Counted from the stretch's first letter, positions 9,264 to 22,164 are shown. The stretch: 64,000 bases of DNA from Neofusicoccum parvum (GCA_020912385.1 CP087209.1:930001-994000), one strand, 5' to 3'. Numbers and translations: made by a program. The notes: generated from the letters alone by a model not told the origin.

Positions 9264-10116
9264 GAACGTTGTGAGCCACGTCTAGTTTGCTTTCAAAGGG
9301 TGTTGCTTGTATCGTTCGGGGATCATGGGGTACTATTCAACGAAGCACGGCTACAGAGCGTAGAGCAACAATGGACATTGATCAACTGGTCAAGACACAA
9401 TGTGAGAACCAGGTTGGAGCACGGAACTTTCGTCATTCGACCCCACGGATGAGACTGAGTTTGACGTCATGGGGAAGCTTTCGTACCTTGAGCGAGGTCC
9501 TGGAAAACGCGACAAAGACACGCGATCACGTGTGGCACTTAATGTGCAAGAGGAGGACTCCGCACAGCGGCGGCTTGCAAGAGAAACGGGCAGCGTCAGC
9601 CCAGCGAGAACTTGCTGATAGGGGGATCACGCGTTCGTCCGGCTGCAGGCATGCTTTGTTGTATGAATTCTTCGACTATGCATGCAGCTGTGGATGACAT
9701 CATGAATCCGAGGCAGGAATCCCACAAAGATGCCGGCAGCCCAGAGCTCACGGCCGAGGATGCGCTCGAGCAGCTGCGGTGCCACGCAGACACAGCCCAC
9801 GTGGCGAGCATTCAGCTGGAAATAACAACTGCTAGTGGATTCAATAGCCAGCTAGCACTATTATTGGTATCCACAGAGTGGGGTTGTCCTGTAAAACGAG
9901 CATTTGATGTGCACCGGCCGCGGTGGCGATCCGTAATGCGTCGCCAACCAGCATCATCTCGCCTTCTGAAGCCAAGGGAAATCCCCCTAATGGCAGCACT
10001 GGTTCCTGTGCCGATTGATCCGTTCAACTCCTGATCTTCCTGGTGTCGTAGCGCTGTCCCACGGGTAGGGCAGAATAAAATTTGGGCCTCTGTATGACAG
10101 TAGCTCGCTCGGGGAA
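9264..10116. other. Intergenic with a weak open frame
   Basis: No retroelement domain was found downstream of the Gag-like ORF here. One frame, at 9651-10034, is listed separately as doubtful. Confidence 0.3.
9651..10034 (+). CDS. Doubtful hypothetical ORF
   Basis: 127 residues from an ATG at 9651. The first half is acidic and could be coding (for example SPELTAEDALEQLRCHAD); the second half is basic and looks like noncoding readthrough. No family is recognised. It could be one exon of an unrecognised gene or chance. Confidence 0.15.
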   Translation: MLCCMNSSTMHAAVDDIMNPRQESHKDAGSPELTAEDALEQLRCHADTAHVASIQLEITTASGFNSQLALLLVSTEWGCPVKRAFDVHRPRWRSVMRRQPASSRLLKPREIPLMAALVPVPIDPFNS

Positions 10117-10533
10117 TTACCGCCGGCTGGAGCTGTTGCGGAATTGGTCCTTCAGCTCATCCATGAAGTGCTTCAAGAACGAGGGCTCTGGGCAATTGAC
10201 AGGTCAGCGAGAGCATTGCAGGTGCCGGCCACGGCGCACGCACGGTTGCGGTCGATGTTGGTGCCTCCCATCTCCTCCATGGGTGTGCCGTGGCGCAGAC
10301 GGCTGTACCGGCGGTAGAGGTTTTGGACGCCGCGGTGGAAGGCGGGGCTCGACAGGAGCTGCGATCAGCAGTCAGAGAGGCTGGCTGGCGGGGATCACGC
10401 CTGGCGGCGGCTACTCACGCGGGTGGTGGCCCAGACCTGCGCAGGCAGCAGTGGGTTAGCGACTGTGAGGATGAGGGCGCAGGCAGCAGGGCACGGCGCG
10501 GCGACGCACCTCGAGAACACGCAGCCAGATCAT
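10117..10533 (-). CDS. MRX7: Small mitochondrial protein, Mrx7-like
   Basis: Reconstructed as four exons, complement(join(10117..10187,10244..10358,10419..10436,10510..10533)), coding 75 residues. All three introns have GT-AG ends (donors GTGCGT, GTGAGT, GTGCGT) and every phase closes. The protein starts MIWLRVLEVWATTRLLSSPAF and continues with a basic FHRGVQNLYRRY helix, EEMGGTNID, and a C-terminal FLKHFMDELKDQFR helix. This order matches my recollection of the small fungal family of MIOREX complex component 7, associated with mitochondrial ribosomes. Exon 2 is only 18 bases. The gene is missed by ORF scanning because no exon exceeds 115 bases. The name is less certain than the existence of the gene. 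Confidence 0.6.
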
Positions 10534-11253
10534 CGCGGGACACGGAGGGCGGTCGCGGTGCTGGTGCTGGTGGGCAGCGCGCGGAGCAGAGAGGCGGCGA
10601 TACGGAAGGCGATAAGATGGCCCGTGACGGTCGAGGCGCCGCAGCCTCGGGACAGCCTTGCCTTTGCAACCACCCACGAGCCGCATCCTTAGCCCACGAG
10701 CATCACCATATATAATCGCCCACGCCGCCCCCTCCTGGCCCCCGACCTGCCCCCGCCGCGACGCCGCCCACTGCCAACCACAGCGCTCCACTCGCCGCGC
10801 GCAGCACCACCCCCGCCCGGCCAGCCCGCTGCCGCCACAAATCTCCCGCGCCCCTCCATCGTGCATCTCCTCGCCGCGACGCCTCCGCCCTGCCAGCGCT
10901 TATCCGCCCGCCCAGCTGCCCGGCCCCGGCCTGCGCGCAGCCTCCGCGACCACGACGCCCGCCGCACGCCCGCCGCTGGCTGTCCGCGCCAGCGCCCTCG
11001 CCGACCGCAATTTTAATCCCCGCTGCCCGCGAGCACACGCGCCATAATATCGCCGCCCACGCGCCGCCCCCGGCCAGCCGCAAGGCTCAGCGCCCCGACC
11101 TCGCCTCCGGCCCCGCGCGCGCCCCTCCATTGGCTTGCTCAGGAGCGCCAGCGTGTCTCGCAAGCACGCGTCGCCAACGTGCATCACCTCCGCGAGCTTC
11201 GGCGCAAAGCCGCAAGCAAACGCTCGAGATCCGCCGCCTCCAAGGGGTCCACC
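10534..11253. promoter_or_regulatory. Shared divergent promoter region
   Basis: 720 bases separate the start of the Mrx7-like gene (minus) from the start of the phosphatase (plus). The stretch is very C/G-rich and contains a TATATAAT-like element at about 10708-10716, some 175 bases upstream of the Mrx7-like ATG. Open frames inside are long only because of base composition. Confidence 0.4.
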
Positions 11254-12780
11254 ATGTCCAGCTCCTCGCCGCTCGAGGTCCCCGGCTCGCCGAACTCGTC
11301 CAAGCGCTCGCTCTCGCGCGACAGCATACGCTCCTCCGCCGCCGTGTCGTCCTTGTCCATCGGCAGCTCTCTGGCGGGGTCGGCGAGGGGCGGCGACGAC
11401 AGGAGCTCGGGCGAGGGCGGCGTCGAGGCCCCGCTGCCGTGGTTTCTGAGGCAGACGAAAACAGGCAGGTTGTCATGAACATTCTGTTGCGGCGCCGCGG
11501 CCTCGCGAGCTAACTTGGGCCGTCCGCGCGCAGACATCCACAAAAAGTTCCAGGACCTCGAGTGGGAGCAGCGCAAGCGCCTCGCCGGGCCCATCGTCCA
11601 GACCTCCTCTTCGTCCTCGCAATGGGCCCGCGTGCAGAGCGACATTGCCGCCCAGCGCAACCGATACATGAACGTAGACCCCTTTGCCAACAACCGCGTG
11701 CAGCTGAAGGTGCCTGAAGGGCACGATGACTACATCAATGCCTCGCCAGTCGAGGTGCGGACAACGAAGTCGGGCGTGGTCAAGAAGTTCATTGCCACCC
11801 AGGTGCGTCGATGGGAATGGACACTTGCAGGTGGAGCGTCTGCAGCTCTAACGCGTTAGCAGGGGCCCAAAGATAACACTCACAGCCACATATGGCGGAT
11901 GGTCTGGCACGAATGCGCCTCTCCGGCTGTCGTCATCATGCTGACGCAGCTGCACGAGGCCGGCCGAGAGAAGTGCTTCCAGTACTACCCTCACGGCATG
12001 GAGGCGCCGCAGATGGTTGTAAACGAGCACGACGAGTTCGGGGACAGCGTTGTCTACGAAATCAATCTGCTGTCCCTGACCGAGGATGAGAAGTCGCGCT
12101 CGACCATCCGCGAGCTCGAAGTGAAGGACCGCGCGTCCGGGGAGACGAAGAAAGTTTGGCACGCCCAGTTCTCTGTTTGGCCTGATTTCGGCGTTCCAGA
12201 GGGCGCAGACAAGCGTGCCTTGCTGAACCTGATACCGCTTTCCGTGGAGAAGAATTCGGCCGAGGCCAGCCCGCGAATCATACACTGTAGCGCGGGGGTG
12301 GGCCGGAGCGGCACCTTCATTGCCCTGGATCACCTGCTGTCGGAGCTTGCTGAGGGCACGTTGGACGAGGTGCCTGACGGCAAGGACCCGATTGAGGAGA
12401 CGGTGGAGACGTTACGCACTCAGCGCATGATGATGGTGCAGGGCGAGTCCCAGTTCCTGATGCTGTACGAAACGCTGCGTGAGAAGTGGATCGAGCGGTG
12501 GCGGGAGCGCATGGGGCTGCCCCCCATCAAGCAGGCCAGCGCCGCCGCTTCCTCCAGCGACGAGGGCGGGGCGGAGGGTCGAGCGGGCTCGGAAACCAAG
12601 CGCGGAGGCACGGCGGAGGCGGACGATCGCGACGCCAAGGTCGCGCGCTTCGGAACCGAGCTCGACGAGGAGCTGATGGAGGACGCGGAGGAGGACGAGG
12701 AGGACCGCGAAGCCAAGATTGCCCGCTTCGCCTCGGAGCTCGAGGCTGAGCTGAGGCAGAATGTCGCCAAGGCGGAGTAG
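11254..12780 (+). CDS. Protein tyrosine phosphatase (classical, PTP1-like)
   Basis: Three exons, join(11254..11464,11534..11802,11863..12780), 465 residues. The start has a strong CCACC before the ATG. Residues 1-65 are Ser-rich; the classical PTP domain covers about 70-380. Seen motifs are the IHKKFQDLEW entry helix, DDYINASPVEV, ATQGPKDNT, the WPD loop with D268, and the P-loop HCSAGVGRSG with nucleophile C302, followed by a QGESQF Q-loop. All catalytic residues are present, so it should remove phosphate from tyrosine. The last 80 residues are acidic with two repeats ending in KxARF. Intron 1 uses a GC donor (CAG/GCAGGT); a GT donor would break the frame. Budding-yeast Ptp1 is the nearest type I know; the substrate is not predictable. 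Confidence 0.9.
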
Positions 12781-15700
12781 TCGTGACGGCCGAGACTGAT
12801 CTCTTCCTTTTCCCTGGAGTGCGACGGAGGTCGAGTAGGCTGCCACGCCAGAGGCGCGCACACACCTCTTTCCTAGCATCTTTTTTTTTCTTCCTGCACC
12901 TGCGGCGATGGCCTCAGCCCCGGTCGTTCATACCTCATCCCCTTCTTCTCATCTTCGGTTCATGCCTCACCTCAGGGGCTCGTGAATCATTGTTTCATTG
13001 CTTCTCATGCTTTTAGCCTAGACCGGCGATGGTGTTTGTACAAATTTGCGTGTCGATACCTTGGTGCAAGACAGGGGGGCATCATCATTCGTTGGGTTCA
13101 AATCATCTTCATCATATTCATATTCCTTTCTCAGCCACTATCTTCATGTCATCATTGTTTGGGAGATTGAGAGCGCGGATCATATACCATTAGGCACCTT
13201 TGGGAAAGGGGCGAGGGAGGCACGGATGGGGGTTCCAAATGGTCTGGTTGGCTGGAAAATACGTAAGCTAAGCACAGAGGCTTATTGGTATCACATCGGA
13301 GAGTTTCTTTGCTGCAGATGCTTCCTTCTCGTGGTGCCCAAGAGCATTCCTGAGGAGAAACAGTGACGCGGGCCTGGCACGATGCACGGTGTTGCAGCAT
13401 GAGGGTGGGCGTCGAAGCAATCAACCGGATGAGAACCACCACAATTTCGCACCGCGCTTTGCGATCCCGAATAGCTGGTTCGACTACACGTAAGTCTGCA
13501 TGGCCGCTAAGCCGTAGCACTGCTTCTCACGAAAGGGACGCCTTAGCAGCACTGCTGTCTCTCTCGTCTTCGGATTCGGTCCTTCCTGCTTCCATTGTCA
13601 ATGCTCTCCTTTCCCTTTCCTCTTTCTCCCAGCATGCGAGGCCAGACTCTCGAGTCACGAAAAACACAACAATATCTCTCAAGCTTCACCCTCCTCGGTT
13701 TAACTGAGCCCTCTTTCGACTAATCAAGCCTTGTCCTCTCTCCTTACTCACCGCCTTGACCAGCTAAGGCTGCCCGCAGATCGCACACACACATCTTACG
13801 AGCGGCAAAAAAAGTGAGACATTATGCGAGTCGCATGTGAGCATGGACGGTGTGTGTGTGTGTGCGGCGGTGCGCAAGCACAAGGCGAAGGGCAACAACT
13901 GCCGGTCCTTACCAAGCTTTTTCTGGACAATGCGCGAGAAAGAAAGGCCGCCGGTCAGTTTGTATAAGCAACTGCGCATTGCCTCGTCAGGCAACGATCA
14001 ACCTCAGGCTCGTCTTATTTGGCTTTTACCTTTTGCGGCCCTCTGAGCGCAGGACTATTGGTTATACGACGGCATCTCTCCGCCCGCTTGCATGGCGCAG
14101 GGCGCGGCAGGGATGCGTGTCAACGTCTCCAAGACGCCAGCGGAGGGGAGGGGAGGGGGGGTGGATGGGTTTACGCGCGCTTTGGTCTCTTTTCCTCGCC
14201 CCTCTTCCTCAACGTCTTTTTGCCTCAACCAGCAAGCGAACCTCGCTGGCCTGAGCTCGAAATCGCGTCGACGATTGGCATCCCGAGGCAGCGAGGCAGA
14301 AACGCGGACGGGAGTCCTGACCCGAAGTTCCGGAACTCCGGTGGCGGCGCGGGGGGGAGCGAGTCGCACACCTTACCCACCTAACCATATCACGGGGCTC
14401 CCTTCGAGGTTCTGGGCTCGGGCGCCGGTCTTGCCCGTTGGGACACGGACGCGGAGGCGAGAGGAAGCGTGAATTGTAGCCGTTGTTTTTGTCCGCGCGT
14501 TTTAGTGCGGGTCCTGGGTTATCGATGGGCGTGGATAGGGGAGGGCAAAGGCTAGTTTGCTGTATGTGCGTGCTGGCAATACGTTTCTGCTGCTCGTTTG
14601 ATCAAGGATGCAAGGGATGGAGGAAGAGTTGTGGATGGGAAGGCACATGATGGATGACGACGTTCTTTCACTGCGGAGGTGGTGGGAACATCTTTCTTTT
14701 CGCGAATTGGCGGTGCTGGAGGTGCTGGCGATGACGATGGCGAAGAAAGGGAAGCAGGAAGCAATCTATCCCGAGAAAGCTTGAATGAGTTTGATGGCTC
14801 GATGATGAGCTGGTGATCCCGTTGACACGGAAGACGCCGCTGCCTTTCTTTTTTTCGCACGTTCCCGACTGCCGAGAGCGGACCCTGTGATGTTTTTTGC
14901 TTCCGAACCATTTTAGTCTTCTCTGCTTTCGCACGAAAATGGCTGGATGCGGGGATGGCCATCCGACGGAGCCTTATTTGCTTTAGGCGTGTAGGTTTTT
15001 GGCCTGCTGCTGCGTCGTTGTAGGGCCGAGCCGGGTAGGTCCGAATTAGTAATTGCGCTCGGCCCTCGCCCATAAGATGCAGAGTGGCTACATGCGGGGA
15101 GGTCAAGAAGAGGGTTTGCTTAGAGAGGGGGGTACTACTGTAGAGCGGCATGCCGAAAGCAAGATAGGTCGCCCCTGTCTATACAACTTTTTCATTAATC
15201 GTCTTCGGGCTTTCGTCTGTTGAGTTGGAGCGATCTTGGTCATCAAACCGATTCTGGACATGATGCGCGGCGACACTGGGTGCCCGAATGATCGAGCGTA
15301 ACACGAAAAAGAAGGTTCATCTCGAGTCAAAGAGCGGTGCTTGGGACTGCGGTTTGGACCTGATGCACACTGCTGAGGCTGGCGCGGGATTCCCCGTCGG
15401 CATTGAAAGCCACCCTTTCCCAAGTGCCGTCGGTGATTTCTAAACTTCCGCCCCGGTAAGGTCCGGCAAAGACAGGGAAACACAGGCACCGTACGGGGCT
15501 CCTGGGCGTGGAGATGCGCAGATGCGCCAAGTTTTGTTACCCGTGCGTGCGGTTCCTGGGAGCGGGAGAGGCGTTCTGATTCTTTGCTTTACCCTTGCGC
15601 CTCATAAGCCTCGCACAATTGCGGATATTGGAGGGATTAGTCGGATGTGGTCGCGCTGCCGAAGCTGCCCGGTCCAGCACGTCAAGACATCGGCCAAACT

Positions 15701-18700
15701 TTGATGGCCCTGTGTTCCCGATGTTTGGCGTGAGGCTGATAAGAGCACTGGGCAATCTGGAACGGCCTTTGCTTGACGCGTTGTTAGCGACAGTTGGGCG
15801 CAAAAGATCAGTAGCGCATGCGAGACGTCATTGTGGTGTTGATGGCAACAAACCGGGATGTAATGGACAGAACGAAGCTGGATGACGAGCAGACAAAACA
15901 GCGAGCTCCGCTAGCGGGTTTGAGCAAAAGCAACGAATGCTGGACGGCGGAATCGCGACAAGCCTCGCCCGCTGCTTGGGCGCGAGCTGGCCGGCGTCGC
16001 TGCGTAAGCACGCATCATGGACATGCTTGCAACGGGCTTCGCTTCGCCTGATTCTCGAGTGGTCTTCGTGATAATTTGGCGTGGTGTTGGTGTTGAATCA
16101 TGGATGGGCCTGCCGGAGCGGCGGCCAGCGATCAGCCCGCCTGGAGAAGCGATCAGTGATCACACACGTGTACAAGTGCCGACCGCGTCGTTGATGCGGT
16201 TCTGGAATCGGGCCTCGGGGGATTGGCAGGCATCGGCATCGGGCCTTCCGCTCACCGATCAGCCCGACCTGGTGTGCGGAGCGGTTAGAGGCGAAAGGCA
16301 CCGGTCAGACCGTCTCCCTGGGGCACTGCCACATGCAATTTGAAAAGGAGTCGAAGGCATGCAGAATATCAGCACACTGCAGGTATTGCAACCACGTCAC
16401 CGCCGATGGGATTCGTGCTTCGCTGCCCCTCGGGCTCGCGTTCATTTCTTTGTGGAGAAATAGGACCGAACACATGTGTTTGTTCGACATCCTTCCAGAC
16501 GTCCCAAAGCAGGCGATGGTGCGAGGCCCCATACCGCAGCCGCAGAGCGCCCGTGCCATTGAGACATGCATGATGCAGCAAACGGGGCGGAGGAAGAGCA
16601 ACGGACTCCTCCAATTCAGCTGTATCACCGCCTCTTTCTTCGTGCTTCGCCTGCCCGTCCCTTCGACCGCGCTTCCAGCCCCGTCTGTGGATATTTAGCG
16701 GAGTCGGCGCAAACGAGCGAGGCGCAGAGAGCTAACTCCGTCGGCCGTGATTTTTCTGTGGATCTTGTGATCGTTCAGATCGTGAAGGTGCAGCGAGAAC
16801 AATTTCGATCACATTCCAGGACACAGCACAGGACGCGGCGATTTGCGCGGATCAGACTGAGCAGGCGCCGTAACCAGTATAGAGCTGCGTGTGAGGCGCA
16901 GCACTCGATGCTTCCGGTAAGGGCAGGAGACGGGAAAAATAAAAGGATGAGGGTGGCGTGAAGGGCTGATGACTCCTTGGGGCGCGCGGGCGCCGAGGGC
17001 GTGGAACACAGCAGGCGGGCATCGAAACGGCGGCCAGCATGCGCTGTAGGCAGCAGCTTCTGTTGGCCTGACAAACGGCGCTGGGCCAGAGCAGTTGCGG
17101 TCGTTGTCGTGCTCTGAGCAGGGCTGAGATGTCTCGCGGCATTGGAGCAGCCGGTAGCCGCCTGCCGCAGGCGACAGGGGCAGGCTGGAGGCGCACTCAC
17201 CTTCTTGCTCTGGCGCCGCTCCGGAGCCCGTTGCCAGATCCGAGCGCGCCCACGCCCGGACTTAAACGGGCGTTTCGGGGGTGGAAGACGGGGCGATCGG
17301 ATTCCGAGTGGACGACGAGCGGCGTTTCCCACCGCGGGCCAAGAGCGGTGACTCGAAGGGTGCTGGAGAGCGCAGTGGCGGTGACTTCCAGTGAAGTGTT
17401 CCCTGCGCTGGTGGTGAATGCGGGGAAGAACGAGGCCTGGCATGGCGGCAGTCCGAGGCAAAGTGGACTGCCTGCGGATCTTCCCACCCGCCTGGGTCGT
17501 TGGGTCGTCGCCAGCGCGCGAACAGGGTCTTCCACCGCAGCCGTACTCGTATGGCCGCGCATCTGCTGGTATACACAGCGGCTGATCTGTTATTCAGCCA
17601 GATTTGCACCCTGAGGCGCCTTCTAGAATAGATCGCAGCCCAGCGCATTCGTATTCGGAACACGGGAAATGCGATCCCGACGCGCTCGCGAGCTTGCGTG
17701 ACGAATGCGAGCGTCGACTGAAGGTTGCTGTCACGGTCCGCTACCGAGAGCTTGCGTGCCCGACGGGACGCGCCTGCGGAGAGCTGCAAGAGCGCCCAGT
17801 TTCATGAGTGTGGGAGCGGGAGGGGTGCTGTTGCGCGGTGGCTGCTCCGCCGAAGACATGGCCTCAAGCCTCGTCGCACAGATGCTTGTTGCATGTAGCT
17901 CGCGCATCCAAGGCAGTAATAGCCTAGATCTTGGCCCGCTGGCCGAAAAGGGAAGCATGTACCTCGAGATCGCCCCGCATCCATCTGTTGCGCTCCTCGT
18001 CTGACCGTCTATTCTGGGAGCACGCACCCGAGATGGAAGAGCGAGCACCGAGCGCGCGAGCAGATGCGCTGGCTGCAGGGTCCAAGCCCATCAGATTCGG
18101 TGCTGCCAGCGTGTCGGCGCTGACGGGCGCGCGCGGTCAGCAGTATAAGCCCTAGCTAGATCTGGATCTGCCCCAGCGGCCACGCCTATAGAAGACCGCC
18201 GCCGCTGCTCGTCGGGGCGGAGATGCTGCACCGTCATTGCACGCGGCCGCAGTCAGTAGACGAGAGGATGCGCTGACCAGCAGCGACTGCCGGACTGCGA
18301 AACTGCCGGCATGCGGTGGCCAGACAGCGCCAAGAGGGCAAATAGAGCACCGTGGAGCACGACCATGAGGGCCAAGACACACCAGCCACGGGCGACGCGA
18401 CGACGCCCAGCGGACGGTGGAGTGCCAAGCCGACAACAAGAAGGCAGTTTGATGAGGAGCGCAGCAGCGGGCGCGTTTGAGACGAGGTCAGGCGGCACGA
18501 CGAGACGACGTCGGCGGGCGGCGCTGAAACGGGCACGCAAACGTGTTTGCTGCGGCTTGGCGCTTTTGTCGCGCGAACGGCTGTGGACTGCGTCCAGGCG
18601 TCGGGCTGATTAAGCTGCGTCGCGATGTCAGGTGGCCGGCGCACGAGTCGCGAAGTTTTATATCAATTGGGGCGCTGGTGGCACTTGCCGTCGGCCGACG

Positions 18701-19970
18701 GGCAGCGGGCATGCGCTGGTTTATCACGGCTCGTGGCTCATGGCTCATGGCTCTGGCCGTTGACCCATGGCTCGCGGCGGGTTGACAGATGCCCGCTATG
18801 TCAGCCGGCGGGCCTCTCGCTAAGCTGCTCGGTGGCACGGAGTTAAGGCTGCTGACGGCATTGTCGCGCACCCCCCTCAGCAGCAGCGGCGCGGGAGATC
18901 GGCCGCCCGCAACAGCTTCACAATCCGACGCGCAGGATACGGCTTACGAGCGCGCGCTGGCTCCTGGCCGCCGTGGCTGCGGGCTGCGGTCCCCGAGCAG
19001 CTAGGCCGGCTCGGGCAGCGCTTGCGCGACCGCTCCCCGTTACGTCAGACGCGCTCGGTGAGCCATTTTCACGCTGCCTGCGGACGACGTTCGCTGCCCG
19101 CGCGGCCGAGGGTCGGGGTCGGCCTCAGCAGTTGGAGCGCTCGCGGGCACCGGCAGGCCGTCGGGGAGCAGCGCTGGAGCTTCGCGCGCGCGCTGCCCGC
19201 GGGCGCCTCAGCACCGCGCTGCTGCGGGCCCGGAGGCACACGAGTCGCCGACCTGCGCTGCATCGTGCGACGGGGCGAGTACTGCGGAGGTGGCCTCAGT
19301 TTCGTCCGAACAGCGCCAGACTCGGACTCATCTGAATCCGACCCGCGCAGGGGATCTGCCACGCCTGTGCTTGCCGCCATCCGAGTTATGCACAGCCGAC
19401 GCTTCTCGAAGCCACCGTGTGCATGACCGCAAACGCGCCGGGATCTGCCACTTAGGCTTTTCCCCGTGCGCGCGCTGGGACGCCGTTTTCTGGTGCCGGG
19501 ATCAGGCCTGGTCAAGCCGCACCCCGGTCCCCCAGCAATAACCCTACCGCACCCCCCCTGCCCGCTGCTCGACCGGCCGAATGTAATCCAAACGGTGTCG
19601 GACGCGATGATGCGGATGTACAGATGTACTGGCGGTACGTGCGCGGCCCTGCGCGCTGCTGAGCACAATCCATAATTACCAGGCGCGAATGGCCAGCTGG
19701 GCACTCTTGGTCTTAAAGTTTCCGGCCCAATAGTCACTCCTGCCCGTTGGATATATCTGCCTACCGTCCCACCTCTCACGCAGGGTCTTCTCTTTCCGTA
19801 CTTCACATCACACAGATCGCACAGCTCCTGCCCCAGTGTTAGCTTGCCTCGGCCGCTATCGCTCTGCATCATCGTTGCGAATCCCTCAGCTTATACCTGC
19901 CTCCACCCACCACTGCCTGCTGCCTCGCCGCCGCGCCAGGCCCAGATAGCTTCCCACCCCGCCGTCTTAC
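12781..19970. other. Long gene-free stretch upstream of the Zn2Cys6 gene
   Basis: 7.2 kb with no supported gene. The first 400 bases are the pyrimidine-rich 3' flank of the phosphatase. A (TG)n run occurs near 13852. From about 16.7 to 19.7 kb the sequence is strongly GC-rich, so open frames occur on both strands, but none shows a domain, a sensible exon structure or coding composition. Pyrimidine-rich, promoter-like sequence precedes the regulator at 19750-19970. I see no tRNA, rRNA or transposon ends. It may be a long regulatory region or hold noncoding RNA. Confidence 0.4.
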
Positions 19971-21007
19971 ATGTCCTCCCATCTGGAGCGCTCGCCCTCA
20001 ATGGAGTCCCCCACAGACAACAACATCCGCAAGCGGGTCTGCAAGGCCTGTGACCGCTGCCGCCTCAAGAAGTCCAAGGTCAGTGCTCCGGATCTGCCCC
20101 ACGCCGCGCGTATACTGACCCGGCACAGTGCGATGGCTCCAACCCGTGTGGCCGCTGCAAGGCCGACAACGCCATTTGTGTTTTCGGAGAACGCAAGAAG
20201 TCGCACGACAAGGTTTATCCCAAAGGGTAAGCATTGCTGCTCCGCTCCCTCGCTGCCAATGCTCATGGCTTCCGCAGTTACGTTGAGATGCTCGAACAAC
20301 AACAAGCACAGCTCGTCTCAGGCCTCCGCGAGCTGTACAGAAGATTGAATGCCGGCGAGGGCTGGCCCGGTGCACCATTGGCCGAGCAGCAGGGCGGCCA
20401 CCCGCTCACCCACGACATTCTCGAGAGGCTTGATCTGCTGCAACCGAAGGAGGGCTCGTCCCAGTACGAACCGTTCGAGGAGGACTTCACACGCATGGAG
20501 AAGAGACTGCGGGATGAGGAGGAGGCACAAGCGGGTCCGGCTCTGAAGAGGAGAGGATCTATTGGCTCCGAGTCCGACCACGCCCACGCTTCTTCGCCCT
20601 CTTCCCACGGCAGCCCGCCCACGCCGCCCAAGATGCACTGGGAACCCGCCTTCAACAGAGCCCCCAGCACGCTCGGCGTGTCGACCCCGCCAGCACCGAT
20701 GAACCAGCCGCTCGCCCACCATGGACTGCCTCTCAACGACCCTAGCATGAAGGCCCAGCCCTCTTACTGGGACACAAGACCCACCGGCCACCCTCAGTCC
20801 GCCGCAGAGCTCATGCGCTCGCCATACGCCATGGAGACGCCGCTCATGGACGACATGATGACGGGCAACCTCGCGACCTCGTTCGACTTCGGACACTACG
20901 ATGCACCGATGGACCCATACTCCGGCCAGCCTCTGATGGGCGACCCGTGGATCACCTCGATAAACCCCAGCGCGTTGCAAAACGATTTCGCGGCACAGTT
21001 CGCATGA
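19971..21007 (+). CDS. Short Zn2Cys6 transcription factor
   Basis: Three exons, join(19971..20078,20129..20226,20278..21007), 311 residues; splice phases close exactly. The zinc cluster is C27-x2-C30-x6-C37-x5-C43-x2-C46-x6-C53, with the basic RLKKSK stretch between C30 and C37, and an intron splits it just before C37. After it come ERKKSHDKVYPKGY and a YVEMLEQQQAQLV heptad-like helix, likely a dimerisation element. The rest is Pro/Ser/Met-rich with acidic patches, fitting an activation region. No fungal 'middle homology' domain is present, so this is a short member of the class. It should bind CGG-type half-sites in the nucleus. The long gene-free upstream region fits a developmental regulator, but that is inference. 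Confidence 0.87.
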
Positions 21008-22164
21008 ACGTCGAGGGTTTAGGGTTTGGTACACTGTATTATCTGGAGCAAGGGACGGGTTTTCTGGTTTCATCTACGGGAATAGAACTTGTGCGTTCAA
21101 GCGGGAGGACTTGCGGACACGGTGTTTGGGCGTATTCGGGCAATGGCGAGAGGCCACACACCACTTCGTTGCGAAGGATGCTGCTTTGGGAATTTCTTTT
21201 GTTTGCCGCATGGACTGTACGGGGCCACGATTACGGACCCGCAAAAGCACTCGCTAGCATGAGTCGAAGCGACGTCTTGGGTGGAATTATTGTCTGCAAT
21301 AGCACAGGGTTTCTGAGTCTATGGTTCATTATGACGCGAGGCAAATGATGAGGATGGCGTGCGGATTTCTGGCTCTGATCTACGGCCCGGGCATTAGCCT
21401 CCCCCGCGACTGGGGAGTTAATTTCACCACACGAAGAGACTCGCGCAGTCCACGTCTAGACCACCGATGGCTGCCTGACTCGCTGCGTGCTGGACACCGG
21501 CTTGGCATCGCCAGGGAGCCTGGAGAGCTGGCGCGCGATCAGATAGGGAATATATTGACTAAGCACGGGCGTGAACCTTGAGCCCAAAAATACAGCCAAA
21601 CTCAGCCCAACGCCGGCCAGTGTCGCAGCTCTGCAGCCTCATCGTCGCGCGTCCTTGTCCCCTTGTCCGGCAGTTGACCCTGCCCGGTGTCGCTGTCTCG
21701 GGTTCTATTTTTGCGGCTCATTAGGCGGAGGATACTCCCGCCGCTGCAGGGCGGGGCGCTGCGAATACCCAGAATAGCCTGAAGACTGGAGGCCCGCCGT
21801 CGCCCACCGGAGGGCCCCGCGTGGCCCACGTCACGGCACCTCACGAGACGGCCATGCGCGTGGGATATAAGCAGCGCGTCCAAGCCTCGCCGGCCTGCGC
21901 AAGCACGACCAGGCACTGCGCGCAGGTAGAGTTGTCGCGACGCGAAGTTACGCTGTGATCGGCGCGCATCACCACCACCGCACCTCGCGCCCCACACAGG
22001 CCACCCAACCCCGCCATCCCGCCCGCGCAAGCAGCGGTCGCCCTCGCAGCGCCCACCACCCTCGCACACTCCAGACGCCCGTTTCAAGGCTGCGCGCGTC
22101 AGAGCCGCCGTAAGCCAGCCCGCCCTGCAGCCCAGCGCGGATCGTGCGATCCCCACCGGCCACC
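21008..22164. promoter_or_regulatory. Intergenic with promoter of the epimerase gene
   Basis: The first half is the 3' flank of the Zn2Cys6 gene. The second half is C-rich, with a GATATAAG element at about 21864-21871, roughly 295 bases before the ATG at 22165, which could be a TATA box. No other gene is seen. Confidence 0.35.

Noticed and set aside
13040..13110. Possible tRNA because of a GTTCAAATC T-loop-like string
   Set aside because: The flanking bases do not form acceptor, D or anticodon stems.
14552..15151. 199-codon minus-strand frame
   Set aside because: No domain, mixed composition and no exon partners; treated as chance.
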